This document shows, one piece after another, positions 53,004 to 62,385 of a DNA stretch of 64,000 bases. The stretch lies in the NCBI GenBank assembly GCA_965267435.1, contig OZ253960.1, forward strand, positions 1,178,001-1,242,000, given 5' to 3'. The stretch's first letter is position 1. Each line of letters begins with the position of its first letter. The notes beneath the pieces were generated by a model. It did not search any database and was not told where the DNA came from. It saw nothing but the letters and a program-made list of their open reading frames with translations. Source of the stretch: JAWPMT01 sp965267435. GTDB lineage: Bacteria; Bacteroidota; Bacteroidia; Cytophagales; Cyclobacteriaceae. The position numbers and the translations under genes were made by a program.

Positions 53004-54759
53004 AGTCTTTTGCTTATGCCTGGCCAGCCTGCAGTGTTACGGCCAGGGCGAGTACGTGACATTGAATGATGGAGCAAAGCTCTACATGGAAGAATCGGGA
53101 AGGGGGCAAACGTTGGTATTCATTACCGGATGGACGATGACCCACCGGTTCTTCGAGCACCAAAAGAGCCAGTTCTCTGAGGGATATCACGTTTTGACCT
53201 ACGATCCCAGGGGTCAGGGGCGATCGGATAAGACGACCTATAAGAACACGTACAAGGACCACGCTGATGACCTGAGACAGCTCCTCCAGCAAAAAGAGCT
53301 CAGCGATGTTGTATTGATCGGTTGGTCCAGTGGTTGCCTCACGGTATACGAATACGCGCGAAACTTTGGTCTCGACGGCATTGACAAAGTGGTATTGATC
53401 GATGAACCACCTAAGTGGGTCGGGGATGTCGATACCGAATGGGTCTATGGCAGCTTCGACGACTATCGGTCCAGCCTCAAGGGCCTGCTTGATGGCCCTT
53501 CAGAACCCGGTGGGATCATCAACTGGATGCTCAGCAATGAAGTGGATAGTGGGACCATGCAATGGATGCGCGAGGAGATTCGCATGACACCTCCCCACGT
53601 TTCGCTGAGCCTGTACATCGATGGCCTGGTGTCCGACTACCAGGTGGACCTCATCAAGATGGCTGCAGATATTCCCACCATGGTGATGGTAAGGTGGAAT
53701 CTGTTGGAGGAAGTGAAACATTGGCTTGAATTGTATGCTCCATCAGTGCAACTCAAAAGAATTTCAAGCCACGCTATGTTTTGGCAGCGGCCCACCGAAT
53801 TCAATGAGATGCTCTCAGCTTTTCTGGAGGACCCCGGGGAGCTCCAGCCGGGTCCTGCGGTTCCCAGGACAGGCAATATGCTGCTACCGCGGTATGGACC
53901 AACTGCGGTTACAGATGGCGAATCCATTTATGTTTTCGGCGGCGCACCAAATGGCGGGCGCAACAGCGAGGACTTCATGCATCATGGTCTCCACGCAGCG
54001 ATAGAGAAAATCAATCCACTTACGCTTCAGTCAGAATTCTATGGGAGCGGCTTGTATCGGCGGGCCAACCACGCCACAGTCATGCGAAATGGCCATATGG
54101 TCACTTGCGGTGGTCGTTCACAGATAGGATTGTCCCGCCCCAGAATCAGTTCCTGCGAGACATTGGACGTGGAGACGGGGATTTATCGTGAACTACCGGC
54201 TCTGCCTGAGGCACTGAGGACGCTGGGAATGGTATCAGTGGATGGCGATCTCTTCGTGATAGGTGGGCTAACACAGGACGCTACGTACTCTCGACGCACC
54301 TACCGCCTGAAGGAAGGTGCTGGTGAATGGGAGCGCCTGACAGATGCTCCTCATCCAGTTACCGGCCAAGCCATCTCCTTGGGTAAGGAGATCTATGTGA
54401 TAGGAGGGTACAATGGTGAAGCCATGAGATCTGTGATGGTGTTCGATGCCGAGAGATTGGCTTGGAGCACGAAGGACGACCTCCCATACCCTCTGAGTGC
54501 GTACTCGGCCGTCTCTTATGATGGCTCCATCTTTCTTTTTGGTGATTACACGCAGATGGATGCGGTCCACCAATATGACCCAGCTACGGGGACGCTGCAC
54601 CTATTGGCTGAAAAGATCACGCCAAGGCGGCACACGGCGGCCACGGTAGTTGAGGACCAAGTATTTGTGATTGGAGGCAATCAAACCAGTGCAGGGAATG
54701 CCCTGACTACGATTGAGTCTTTTGACCTCCGAAAACTCGGAAAGACCGCTGTGGAGTAG
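52990..54759 (+). CDS. Secreted alpha/beta hydrolase fused to Kelch-repeat propeller
   Basis: 589 residues. Signal MRAFKVFCLCLASLQCYGQ. Residues about 20-280 are an alpha/beta hydrolase: FITGWTMTHRFF, YDPRGQGRSD, and IGWSSGCLTVYEY with the GxSxG nucleophile, then a divergent lid and SHAMFWQRP (catalytic histidine). The second half, from about 300, is a Kelch propeller with GPTAVTDGESIYVFGGAPNGG, VSVDGDLFVIGG, KEIYVIGGYNGE, YDGSIFLFGDY and EDQVFVIGGNQ. A single-chain union of the two is unusual. The propeller may bind the substrate or a surface. Overlaps the preceding gene by 14 bases. Confidence 0.85.
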   Translation: MRAFKVFCLCLASLQCYGQGEYVTLNDGAKLYMEESGRGQTLVFITGWTMTHRFFEHQKSQFSEGYHVLTYDPRGQGRSDKTTYKNTYKDHADDLRQLLQQKELSDVVLIGWSSGCLTVYEYARNFGLDGIDKVVLIDEPPKWVGDVDTEWVYGSFDDYRSSLKGLLDGPSEPGGIINWMLSNEVDSGTMQWMREEIRMTPPHVSLSLYIDGLVSDYQVDLIKMAADIPTMVMVRWNLLEEVKHWLELYAPSVQLKRISSHAMFWQRPTEFNEMLSAFLEDPGELQPGPAVPRTGNMLLPRYGPTAVTDGESIYVFGGAPNGGRNSEDFMHHGLHAAIEKINPLTLQSEFYGSGLYRRANHATVMRNGHMVTCGGRSQIGLSRPRISSCETLDVETGIYRELPALPEALRTLGMVSVDGDLFVIGGLTQDATYSRRTYRLKEGAGEWERLTDAPHPVTGQAISLGKEIYVIGGYNGEAMRSVMVFDAERLAWSTKDDLPYPLSAYSAVSYDGSIFLFGDYTQMDAVHQYDPATGTLHLLAEKITPRRHTAATVVEDQVFVIGGNQTSAGNALTTIESFDLRKLGKTAVE

Positions 54760-54801
54760 CCACCACACCTTGCTATTGAAGTCAACATAACTCAAAATAG
54801 A

Positions 54802-57012
54802 ATGAATAGACTGTTACTTTTTGGGCTAATTATATGGCCGGGGCTCCATCTCCAGGCACAGGAGTCAGAGGACAACTTCCCGCCCCCAGATGGGCAACCT
54901 GTCGTGGAAGCCAGGCGCGCTGCCGGACCCATCAACGTCGATGGCCGATTGGATGAAGGGGATTGGAGTAGAGGACAGGCGGCCTCGGACTTCTTCCGCC
55001 GTGAACCCCGGCAAGGAGGCCCCATTCGCTACGAAACAGAAGTGAAATTCCTCTACGATGACAAATACCTCTACATCGGCGCCTGGTGCCGGGACTCTGT
55101 AGGCCTTAAGGGAATTCGCGTCCAGGATCTGAGAAGAGACTTCGACTATGGAGAGAATGACATCTTCGGCGTTGCCCTGGACCCACAGAACCTAAAGCAA
55201 TACGCCCAGGTCTTCCAGACTACCCCTTATGGGAACCAGCGTGACATGCAAAACTTCAATGGCAACACCAATGATACGGGTTGGAATACGCTCTGGAGAG
55301 TGAGGACACAAAGAACAGAGGACGGATACACGGCGGAGTTTTCCATTCCCTTCAAGACGCTCCGTTATGACATGCCGGAGAATGGGGAGCCAATAGAGTG
55401 GGGGGTCACGCTGGTGAGATATGCCCGCAGAGACATAGAGGTATCGACTTTCCCAGCCATCCCACAGTCCTTTCAGCCTTATCGCATGACTTATGCGGCG
55501 AAGCTCACCGGGATCGAGGCTCCTCCGCCCTCTGCCAATATCCGCATCGAACCGTATACGCTCTACCAGTATGATAAAGTGGATGACGGCGGTACTGAGG
55601 CCACCACATCGGATGGAGATTTCAAAATAGGTGGTGACGTCAAATGGGCCATCAATCCAAAGACCGTATTGGACCTTACCTTTAATACAGACTTTGCCCA
55701 GGCTGAGGTGGATCGTGCGGTCAATAACCTCGAGCGCTTCAACATCTTCTTTCCGGAACGCCGTCAGTTCTTTTTGGAAAACTCCGGTATCTGGTCTGGA
55801 GGCCTGCAAAGAGCCATCCGGCCATTTTTCAGCCGCAGGATCGGACTGCAAGGCAACTTCAATGCGGAGCCCGCACCGATCGATGCGGGGGGAAGGTTTA
55901 CACAGCGAACCGAAAAGCAAGCAGTCGCAGGGCTCTATGTGCGGCAACGGGAAACGAATACCTCCCAGGCAGCGCATTTCGGCGTTGCTCGGTACTTGCG
56001 CAACTACGGGAGAGAGAACAACATCGGTGTTATGGTCACCTACCGGGGCGATGATGCATCCAACGAGTTGGGTCTTGAAGCCAATAACAACACGACCATT
56101 ACCATTGATGGTCAGATTCGGCCAACCAGTGTCTGGGACATTCAATACATCCTCACAACTTCGATCGACGAACTCTCGGGAGAAACGGGGTACGCCGGAA
56201 GGATATTCGTGGGCAATACCTCCAATAAGTACTATTTCGGGTGGGTGACGGAGTACATTGATGACAAATACAACCCCGCCATGGGCTTTATCAGTCAAAG
56301 CAACCTGCTGCGGCACAACCCGGGCGGCTATTGGATCTGGAGGCCCAAAACGGAATTCATTCGGCGTTGGGACCCGGGAGTGTTTACCAGTTACAACCAC
56401 GACGCCACTGACCCATCTAATTTCCAACAGGCAAGCATTTACATCTTTCCGATCTATACCTGGTTCAAAGACAACAGCTTCGTCGAACTATCGCTAACGC
56501 CTACCTGGCAAAACATCAATTTCGACTTTGCGCCGTTGGGTATCCCAATCGAACAGGGCAACTACTACTACACTCGATACCTGGCGAGGTATAACACCGA
56601 CCGCTCGAAGAAGTGGTCCCTCTCCGCCAGCTACAGCTTCGGTGATTTCTATAATGGCCGGCGCAATTCAATCAATGCCGCGGGGCGGCTGGCACCCATA
56701 CCACACATCGCCATGACGGTAGAGTATGAACGCAATGATCTGAAAGACCTAGGTGTGGAGCAAGAGGACCTGGTGACCGATCTCGTGACGCTGGGATCGA
56801 GATTTGCGCTGAATCCGAGGGTGCAACTGTCTGTCTTCTATCAGTACAACAGCTTTGACGACCAGGGAAGATGGAATGTGCGTGGCAGCTGGGAGTATCA
56901 GCCCCTGTCGTTTATCTACCTCGTCTTCAACGATACACAGATCGATGGTCTGGAGGATCCTTTTCAGGAACAACAGTTCATTGGGAAGCTGACATTCTTG
57001 AAGCAATTTTAG
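54802..57012 (+). CDS. DUF5916 outer-membrane protein with CBM9-like N-domain
   Basis: 736 residues. Signal LLLFGLIIWPGLHLQAQ. Residues about 30-230 form a carbohydrate-binding-family-9-like domain: GPINVDGRLDEGDWSRGQ, VKFLYDDKYLYIGAWCRD and ENDIFGVALDP. DUF5916 follows (FNTDFAQAEVDRAVNNLERF then FFPERRQFFLENSGIW), an outer-membrane beta-barrel ending in FIGKLTFLKQF with a terminal phenylalanine. The family is abundant in Bacteroidota, with no proven substrate. Same strand as the cluster, 42-base gap. Confidence 0.9.
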   Translation: MNRLLLFGLIIWPGLHLQAQESEDNFPPPDGQPVVEARRAAGPINVDGRLDEGDWSRGQAASDFFRREPRQGGPIRYETEVKFLYDDKYLYIGAWCRDSVGLKGIRVQDLRRDFDYGENDIFGVALDPQNLKQYAQVFQTTPYGNQRDMQNFNGNTNDTGWNTLWRVRTQRTEDGYTAEFSIPFKTLRYDMPENGEPIEWGVTLVRYARRDIEVSTFPAIPQSFQPYRMTYAAKLTGIEAPPPSANIRIEPYTLYQYDKVDDGGTEATTSDGDFKIGGDVKWAINPKTVLDLTFNTDFAQAEVDRAVNNLERFNIFFPERRQFFLENSGIWSGGLQRAIRPFFSRRIGLQGNFNAEPAPIDAGGRFTQRTEKQAVAGLYVRQRETNTSQAAHFGVARYLRNYGRENNIGVMVTYRGDDASNELGLEANNNTTITIDGQIRPTSVWDIQYILTTSIDELSGETGYAGRIFVGNTSNKYYFGWVTEYIDDKYNPAMGFISQSNLLRHNPGGYWIWRPKTEFIRRWDPGVFTSYNHDATDPSNFQQASIYIFPIYTWFKDNSFVELSLTPTWQNINFDFAPLGIPIEQGNYYYTRYLARYNTDRSKKWSLSASYSFGDFYNGRRNSINAAGRLAPIPHIAMTVEYERNDLKDLGVEQEDLVTDLVTLGSRFALNPRVQLSVFYQYNSFDDQGRWNVRGSWEYQPLSFIYLVFNDTQIDGLEDPFQEQQFIGKLTFLKQF

Positions 57013-57043
57013 AAGAGGCAATCTTGATGATGACTAATCTCAA

Positions 57044-57676
57044 ATGCAGAATAACATGAACCTACTTAGTCTTAGAAAAGAGGAAATGCCAGCAATGACC
57101 AAAAAGCCATGGAGCTTCATGCTCATTGTTTTAGGCGCTATAGTCGTCTTATGCCGCTGTGGACAATCCTCAACCGATGTCACAAATACAACAGGTGAAG
57201 CCATCAACTTCGTGGATTCGTTGGCGATTCCTGAGTTCACGATTTCTACTATCAGTGACAGCACTGATTTCCACAGCACAAGCTTACCAAAGGAGGGCAT
57301 TCTCCTGATCAAGTACTTCAGCCCAGATTGTGACCATTGTCAGAATGAAGCCAAAATGTACTTATCAAAGAAGGATAGCCTTCAAAACATTCAAACCATA
57401 TGGATTTCTGGTAGCTGGGCTGAACTGCAGCAGATAGAGGAGTTTGCTGAAATGTATGAGCTTGCGCAGCTCGATCCATTAGCGATTGGTAAGGAAACTG
57501 CCAACTACCTGGTCGGATACTACGGTCTAACAGGTATGCCTTTCGCCGCGGTGTATAAGGACAATCAGTTGCTGAAGGAGTATCGGGGTTCCCTGGAATT
57601 CGATGAGTTGATTGCTATTAATAATGGCACATTCTCGCGCCGGCAAGATGTCACGGAAATTTCCACAGGAGAATAA
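57044..57676 (+). CDS. Thioredoxin-like (TlpA/ResA-type) lipoprotein
   Basis: 210 residues from 57044; ATGs at 57056, 57086 and 57095 are alternatives, the last giving the cleanest lipoprotein signal (MTKKPWSFMLIVLGAIVVLC). The thioredoxin fold is shown by LLIKYFSPDCDHCQNEAK with CDHC, TIWISGSWAEL, the cis-proline region GYYGLTGMPFAAV and LKEYRGSLEFDEL. It probably acts as a periplasmic thiol reductase or oxidase. Between DUF5916 (31-base gap) and a flavoenzyme gene (34-base gap). Confidence 0.85.
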   Translation: MQNNMNLLSLRKEEMPAMTKKPWSFMLIVLGAIVVLCRCGQSSTDVTNTTGEAINFVDSLAIPEFTISTISDSTDFHSTSLPKEGILLIKYFSPDCDHCQNEAKMYLSKKDSLQNIQTIWISGSWAELQQIEEFAEMYELAQLDPLAIGKETANYLVGYYGLTGMPFAAVYKDNQLLKEYRGSLEFDELIAINNGTFSRRQDVTEISTGE

Positions 57677-57710
57677 ATAAAATGAGAGTTCCAATATCTT
57701 AGCCCTCACC

Positions 57711-58961
57711 ATGAAAAGGAGAAAGTTCGTCCAGCTATCAAGCTTAGGTGTTGTCGGTGTACCGCTAACAGGCAACCTCACCAAATCTTCCAGGCAATCG
57801 AGCCTTTTTCAGCAGTCCCCTGAAGCCATTGTCGTAGGGGCAGGCACATTTGGTATGTGGACGGCCTATCACCTACAGGCTGCCGGTGCCAAGGTTACCC
57901 TCTTGGATGCCTATGGGCCAGGCAACTCCAGGGCGAGCTCTGGAGGTGAGACGAGGCTGATTCAGTGCGACAATGACAACGATGTGTATGTCAAGAGTGC
58001 TATGCGGGCATTTGATTGGTGGAAGAAAATGGAAGCGGCATCGGGGCAGACCTTGGTGTTGCCTACAGGCAAATTGACGATGTCAACAGATGCCATCTAT
58101 CGTGAACGTGCGGAGGGACGAAAACAACAACTCCTTTCCCACGGGATCACTAACACGGAAGTGCTTGGTCCCGACGAGATCAAGTATCGCTGGCCCCAGA
58201 TACATACTGACGATATCGCGGTAGCCATGTACAATGACGGCGGTGCCTCCGGGAGTACGCTCATGGCCCGAAAGGGTATTCAGACTGTGGCCAAAGTATT
58301 CGAAGAAAATGGAGGGCGCCTGAAGATCAGCAAGGGCATGCCGGTCGTCAGGCAAGGGAAGGTAGAGGGTGTTGAAGTGGATGGAGGCGAGACTTTGAAA
58401 GCAGCGCATTACATTTTTGCCTGTGGCCCATGGTTGTCGAAGATCTTTCCGGAACTGCTGCTACCCAAGTTGCAAGTACAACGACGGGATGTACTGTTCG
58501 TAGGTATTCCGCCGGGAGACAGCAGGTTTTCTCACCCTAACCTACCGGAATGGAGCTTTCTTGGGAGCGGATACTATGGATTTCCAGACATTGAGGCAAG
58601 GGGCCTGAAAGTGGCTCCTTATCCGGACTACAATGCTTTTGATCCGGACATCGATGAGCGGCTTCTCAACCACTACCAGGTAAAGCGAGCGCATGATTTT
58701 GTTAAGCAGCGGTTCCCCGCACTCAGCGACCAGCCCATTACCGAAGGGCGAGTGTGCCAGATCACGAACTCCACTGATGGTAACTTCATCGTCGATCGGG
58801 TTCCTTCCAATGACAATACCTGGGTCATTGGAGGTGGGTCCGGCCATGGCTTCAAGCATGGACCGGCGATCGGGGAGTACGCTGCAAAACGCATACTAGG
58901 GCAATCCCCTGATCCGGAGTTTGACAAGACATTCGAAATAAAGGAGGCTTCGTTCCAGTAG
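57711..58961 (+). CDS. FAD-dependent amine oxidoreductase (sarcosine oxidase/DAO type), exported
   Basis: 416 residues. MKRRKFVQLSSLGVVGVPLTG is a twin-arginine-like signal, unusual for this family but fitting a folded flavoprotein. The Rossmann motif is IVVGAGTFGMWTAYHL (GxGxxG), then YGPGNSRASSGGETRLI. The C-terminal substrate domain has VCQITNSTDGNFIVDR, in which the cysteine corresponds to the covalent FAD-attachment residue of monomeric sarcosine oxidase, and IGGGSGHGFKHGPAIGEYA. It oxidises a secondary amine or N-methyl amino acid and gives H2O2. Periplasmic. Confidence 0.88.
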   Translation: MKRRKFVQLSSLGVVGVPLTGNLTKSSRQSSLFQQSPEAIVVGAGTFGMWTAYHLQAAGAKVTLLDAYGPGNSRASSGGETRLIQCDNDNDVYVKSAMRAFDWWKKMEAASGQTLVLPTGKLTMSTDAIYRERAEGRKQQLLSHGITNTEVLGPDEIKYRWPQIHTDDIAVAMYNDGGASGSTLMARKGIQTVAKVFEENGGRLKISKGMPVVRQGKVEGVEVDGGETLKAAHYIFACGPWLSKIFPELLLPKLQVQRRDVLFVGIPPGDSRFSHPNLPEWSFLGSGYYGFPDIEARGLKVAPYPDYNAFDPDIDERLLNHYQVKRAHDFVKQRFPALSDQPITEGRVCQITNSTDGNFIVDRVPSNDNTWVIGGGSGHGFKHGPAIGEYAAKRILGQSPDPEFDKTFEIKEASFQ

Positions 58962-59012
58962 ACGCCGTCGGTTGGTGGGCTCTGGTTAAATTGCCGTTCA
59001 CAATCCCTACTG

Positions 59013-60743
59013 ATGAGAACACTCTGCTTTTTCCTGTGCCTCCTGGCCTTGTCGGCCAGCGCCCAATTGACAACCAGGTACGAACAATCAGGCTTCACCG
59101 AAACAGCCACGTATGATGAGGCGATGGCCTTCTATCGATCATTGGATGAGATGTATGAGGAAGTGTCGATCACTGAGCATGGCCCAACGGACATAGGCCT
59201 TCCTCTTCATGTCGTCCTGATCAATACGGGCCCCGAAAGGACGCCAGAAGCGCTGCAGGAGTCAGGAAAAGCCATTTGGCTGATCAACAACGCCATCCAC
59301 CCAGGTGAGCCCGACGGTGTCAGCGCCAGTCAGATGTTTGCCAGGGATCTGATGAAGAATAAGAACTATTACAGCGACGTACTTGACAAAGTGGCCATCG
59401 CCATCATTCCCTTTTATAACATTGGAGGTGTGCTGAATAGGAACTCCACCACCCGTGTCAATCAAAACGGCCCCGCGGAGTATGGTTTCAGAGGAAACGC
59501 GCGACATTACGATCTGAATCGCGACTTTATCAAGTCCGACACCCGCAACTCCCGTTCTTTTCAGGAGATCTTTCAACGTTACGATCCGGACTTGTTCCTC
59601 GATACCCATGTTAGCAATGGCTCCGACTACCAGCACATCATGACACTCGATTACTCTCAGAAGGACAAAATGGGAGGCCAGTTGGGCCAGTTCGTCGATG
59701 AGGTTTTCTTGCCTTATTCCTATCAGGGCATGAAGGAAAGGGGATTTGACGCCATACCGTATGTGAACGCCTGGGGTCAAACTCCTGACAAGGGCTGGCC
59801 CCAGTTCATGGATTGGCCGCGATACTCCACGGGCTACACGGCCCTGTTCCATACGATGGGGTATATGAGCGAAACGCACATGCTCAAGACCTACAAGCAG
59901 CGTGTCCAGTCGACCTATGCGCTGATGGAAACGATGCTTGACTTCCTGGAAGAGAACGGGGAAGAACTACTGTCGCTGAGAGAAGCAACCAAACGTACCA
60001 TCTCCAATCAAAAGGAGTTCGAGATTTCGTGGTCGGTGGATACGAGCCGATACACACCTTTGAGGTTCAGCGGCTATGAACCAACCTACGTCGAGAGTGA
60101 AATATCCGGCCATAAACGATTGAAGTATGACCGGGATCAACCTTTTACCCGTGAGGTGAAATACATGGACCACTATGTTGCCGACAAGGTCGTCACTGCC
60201 CCAAAGTATTACATTGTGCCACAGCAGTGGCGGCGTGTGATTGAGCTGTTGGTGCTGAACCAGATTGAGATGACTCAGTTGCCAAACGATACGACGATCA
60301 GTGTGGAAGCGTATGCAATATCAGGATACGAAACCCTGAGGCGCCCCTATGAAGGGCACTACAAACACCACAGTGTCACTGTCTCACCCAGCCAAGTGGA
60401 ATTAGCCTTTCGAAAAGGGGATTTTCTCGTTCCTGTCAACCAATGGCGCAATCGGTACATAGTGGAGACGCTTGAACCTGAGGCCCCGGACTCGTTCTTC
60501 GCCTGGAACTTCTTCGACGCGATCCTCCAACAAAAGGAGCATTTTTCGTCCTATGTATTTGAAGATCACGCTGTGAAAATCCTGGAGGAAAACCCTGAGA
60601 TCAAAGAGCAGCTGGCAGCAGCCAAAGCCAAAGACCCAGAGCTAGCAAATAGCGCCTATCGGCAGTTAAATTTCATTTATGAGCGCTCCGCCCATTGGGA
60701 GCCCGAGTACCTGCGGTATCCGATATTCAGAGTGATAGAGTAG
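59013..60743 (+). CDS. Secreted M14-family zinc metallopeptidase
   Basis: 576 residues. Signal MRTLCFFLCLLALSASAQ. The zinc site NNAIHPGEPDG (HxxE) and the third ligand in LFLDTHVSNGSDYQH lie in the first 230 residues. The substrate-binding arginine is probably in FRGNARHYDLNRDFIKSDTRNSRSF, here seen as YDLNRDFIK. The C-terminal part is a beta domain of unknown role. It probably removes C-terminal residues from peptides outside the cell. Last of the long forward-strand run, 51 bases after the flavoenzyme. Confidence 0.87.
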   Translation: MRTLCFFLCLLALSASAQLTTRYEQSGFTETATYDEAMAFYRSLDEMYEEVSITEHGPTDIGLPLHVVLINTGPERTPEALQESGKAIWLINNAIHPGEPDGVSASQMFARDLMKNKNYYSDVLDKVAIAIIPFYNIGGVLNRNSTTRVNQNGPAEYGFRGNARHYDLNRDFIKSDTRNSRSFQEIFQRYDPDLFLDTHVSNGSDYQHIMTLDYSQKDKMGGQLGQFVDEVFLPYSYQGMKERGFDAIPYVNAWGQTPDKGWPQFMDWPRYSTGYTALFHTMGYMSETHMLKTYKQRVQSTYALMETMLDFLEENGEELLSLREATKRTISNQKEFEISWSVDTSRYTPLRFSGYEPTYVESEISGHKRLKYDRDQPFTREVKYMDHYVADKVVTAPKYYIVPQQWRRVIELLVLNQIEMTQLPNDTTISVEAYAISGYETLRRPYEGHYKHHSVTVSPSQVELAFRKGDFLVPVNQWRNRYIVETLEPEAPDSFFAWNFFDAILQQKEHFSSYVFEDHAVKILEENPEIKEQLAAAKAKDPELANSAYRQLNFIYERSAHWEPEYLRYPIFRVIE

Positions 60744-60790
60744 GGATTCAAGCGCATGGCCACGGCCAAAGCTGTTCTCCATCAAGCGCT

Positions 60791-61282
60791 CTATTGCTCT
60801 TTTGATTTTTGAGCATTCCTCGTTTTCACGATTACTACTCCATTGAGTGCCTGGTATTCGTCAATGGCCTTCTGCCCTTTGACCACTTCTATGGTCTCGA
60901 TATCGTCAGGTGATAGCTCCGCCAATTTATCTCTGTCTGCAATTTTACCGTCAAGGATGAATACTGGGTTTTTGCTGCCATCTGCGATCTTTACTCCCTG
61001 CTCATCTATTGTCACAGTTTGTTTGGCAGCCTTCTTTGTTGTTATGAGGATCACCCCATGGGCCGCATCGTAATCTTTCAGGGCACGCTCGTCCTTTACA
61101 ACCTGCACTGATTCAATTTTACTTTGATCAAGGAGATCAAAAATGTCATATGCATACTTCACGCCATCAATATATATGTCCGGTTTCGGCGCGTCTTTCA
61201 ACTCAACTTTTATCTCATCCTGTCCGAAGACATGAAAAGTGGAGAATAGTATTATACAAGTAACTGCCAGAATGCTTTTCAT
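60791..61282 (-). CDS. Stand-alone TonB-plug-like repeat protein
   Basis: 163 residues from MKSILAVTCIILFSTFHVFGQ (signal peptide); the upstream in-frame extension overlaps the anti-sigma gene. The mature protein contains two tandem plug-like units: IYIDGVKYAYDIFDLLDQ with IESVQVVKDERALKDY and GVILITTKK, and FILDGKIADRDKLAEL with IETIEVVKGQKAIDEY and GVVIVKTRN. In receptors one such unit fills the barrel; here there is no barrel. With the sigma/anti-sigma pair on the same strand it may signal or be a regulated target. Confidence 0.82.
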   Translation of the reverse strand: MKSILAVTCIILFSTFHVFGQDEIKVELKDAPKPDIYIDGVKYAYDIFDLLDQSKIESVQVVKDERALKDYDAAHGVILITTKKAAKQTVTIDEQGVKIADGSKNPVFILDGKIADRDKLAELSPDDIETIEVVKGQKAIDEYQALNGVVIVKTRNAQKSKEQ

Positions 61283-61316
61283 AATGATTTCTTTATAAGG
61301 GTTAAGGTTTTCTTGA

Positions 61317-61763
61317 TTATTCAAATGATTGCGACGCCACATAAATGATGACCAAATCGTCTTCGTAGATAATGTTCTCCTCCGCGGTCGTCGGTTTCTC
61401 ATCGGGGAACATGGATAGCGCCTCCTTCAGCAGGGCCTCTTTTTCGTCATACGTTATTGGGCCTTCGTCTTGGGGCAGAGGACCCGAGCTTAAAATGAGT
61501 GAGACCACGATAAAAGCAATGGAAGCGGCTGCGGGCACACCTATGAGAATTCGCCTCCTGTTTCGTCTTCGTCTTTGAATAGCCGACCAAATAGTATCAG
61601 GTAAATTGGATGGGGCCCTCTTCCTTTTCTGCTTCCTATAGGTCGCCCATTCTGCCAAACCAGGTTGCTGATTTTCACCATCGAAAAGCGTCTCTTCTTC
61701 TTCAAGGGTAGTTGCTGCTGCCAGATATTTCTCTACCAGCTCATCAGGTTTACTGCTAGTCAT
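61317..61763 (-). CDS. Anti-sigma-factor-like membrane protein
   Basis: 148 residues. The N-terminal cytoplasmic part (KPDELVEKYLAAATTLEEEETLF) resembles anti-sigma zinc-finger-less regulators. A basic stretch RRRRNRRRI precedes one helix (ILIGVPAAASIAFIVVSLIL), and a periplasmic tail of about 55 residues follows. The start overlaps the sigma gene end by 8 bases, so both are coupled. It should hold the sigma factor inactive until an envelope signal arrives. Confidence 0.75.
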   Translation of the reverse strand: MTSSKPDELVEKYLAAATTLEEEETLFDGENQQPGLAEWATYRKQKRKRAPSNLPDTIWSAIQRRRRNRRRILIGVPAAASIAFIVVSLILSSGPLPQDEGPITYDEKEALLKEALSMFPDEKPTTAEENIIYEDDLVIIYVASQSFE

Positions 61764-62259
61764 AGCTATATATGTTTCTCAATTTCACACCTATTTGTTT
61801 GCGCGCCCTCGACAGCAAAACTCTTACATGCTCCACTTTCAGATCTGTGGCTGCGGCGATTTCGGAGAACTCGAAGCCGTCGATATCCCTCATCATCATC
61901 ACCTCGCTCTGCTGAGGTGGCAATTCTTTCAGAAGGTTTTCGATGATCACAGAAAGTTCTTTCCATTCAAGTTGATTCTGGTTTGTTTCTGACTTGAGTA
62001 CTTTCAATTGACTGTCCGATGAAGTGAGATCCAGACGCTTCTTCTTCAACAAGTCCAAACAATAGTTGCGAGCTGTTAGGAATACAAAGCCTGTGATATT
62101 TGGATGATTGGCGATCTTTTTCCTGCTGTCCCAGAGCTTGATCATTATTTCCTGAACCGCATCTTCAGCGCTTCGGTCATTTCCAAGCAGTCGAGCAACC
62201 ATCGGATAAATCCGCTCCGAAAGTGAAAATATTCTGTCTTCGAAATCTTCTGTTTTCAT
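61756..62259 (-). CDS. ECF-type RNA polymerase sigma factor
   Basis: 167 residues from MKTEDFEDRIFSLSERI (an ATG at 62295 adds 12). Region 2: LGNDRSAEDAVQEIMIKLWDSRKKI and TGFVFLTARNYCLDLLKK; region 4: LPPQQSEVMMMRDIDGFEFSEIAAATDLKVEHVRVLLSRARKQ (recognised by SEIAAATDLKVEHVRVLLSR). Small ECF sigma factors of Bacteroidota drive envelope-linked genes, often with TonB systems. It stands at the head of a reverse-strand operon with the anti-sigma and plug-like genes. Confidence 0.93.
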   Translation of the reverse strand: MKTEDFEDRIFSLSERIYPMVARLLGNDRSAEDAVQEIMIKLWDSRKKIANHPNITGFVFLTARNYCLDLLKKKRLDLTSSDSQLKVLKSETNQNQLEWKELSVIIENLLKELPPQQSEVMMMRDIDGFEFSEIAAATDLKVEHVRVLLSRARKQIGVKLRNIYSYD

Positions 62260-62385
62260 CTTACACTTGGAGTAACGAATATTTCGCGAAGACATAACAG
62301 TACAGCGTCGGAAAAGCTGAACTTATTTCCCACATATCGCTAGCGTGGACAGAAGTTGGACCACTGAGCGATGTATTCGCCTACT

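Noticed and set aside
55192..56427. Long open frame on the reverse strand inside the DUF5916 gene
   Set aside because: It mirrors the codon pattern of the real gene, has no signal, domain or hydrophobic logic, and lies fully inside a strong family match.
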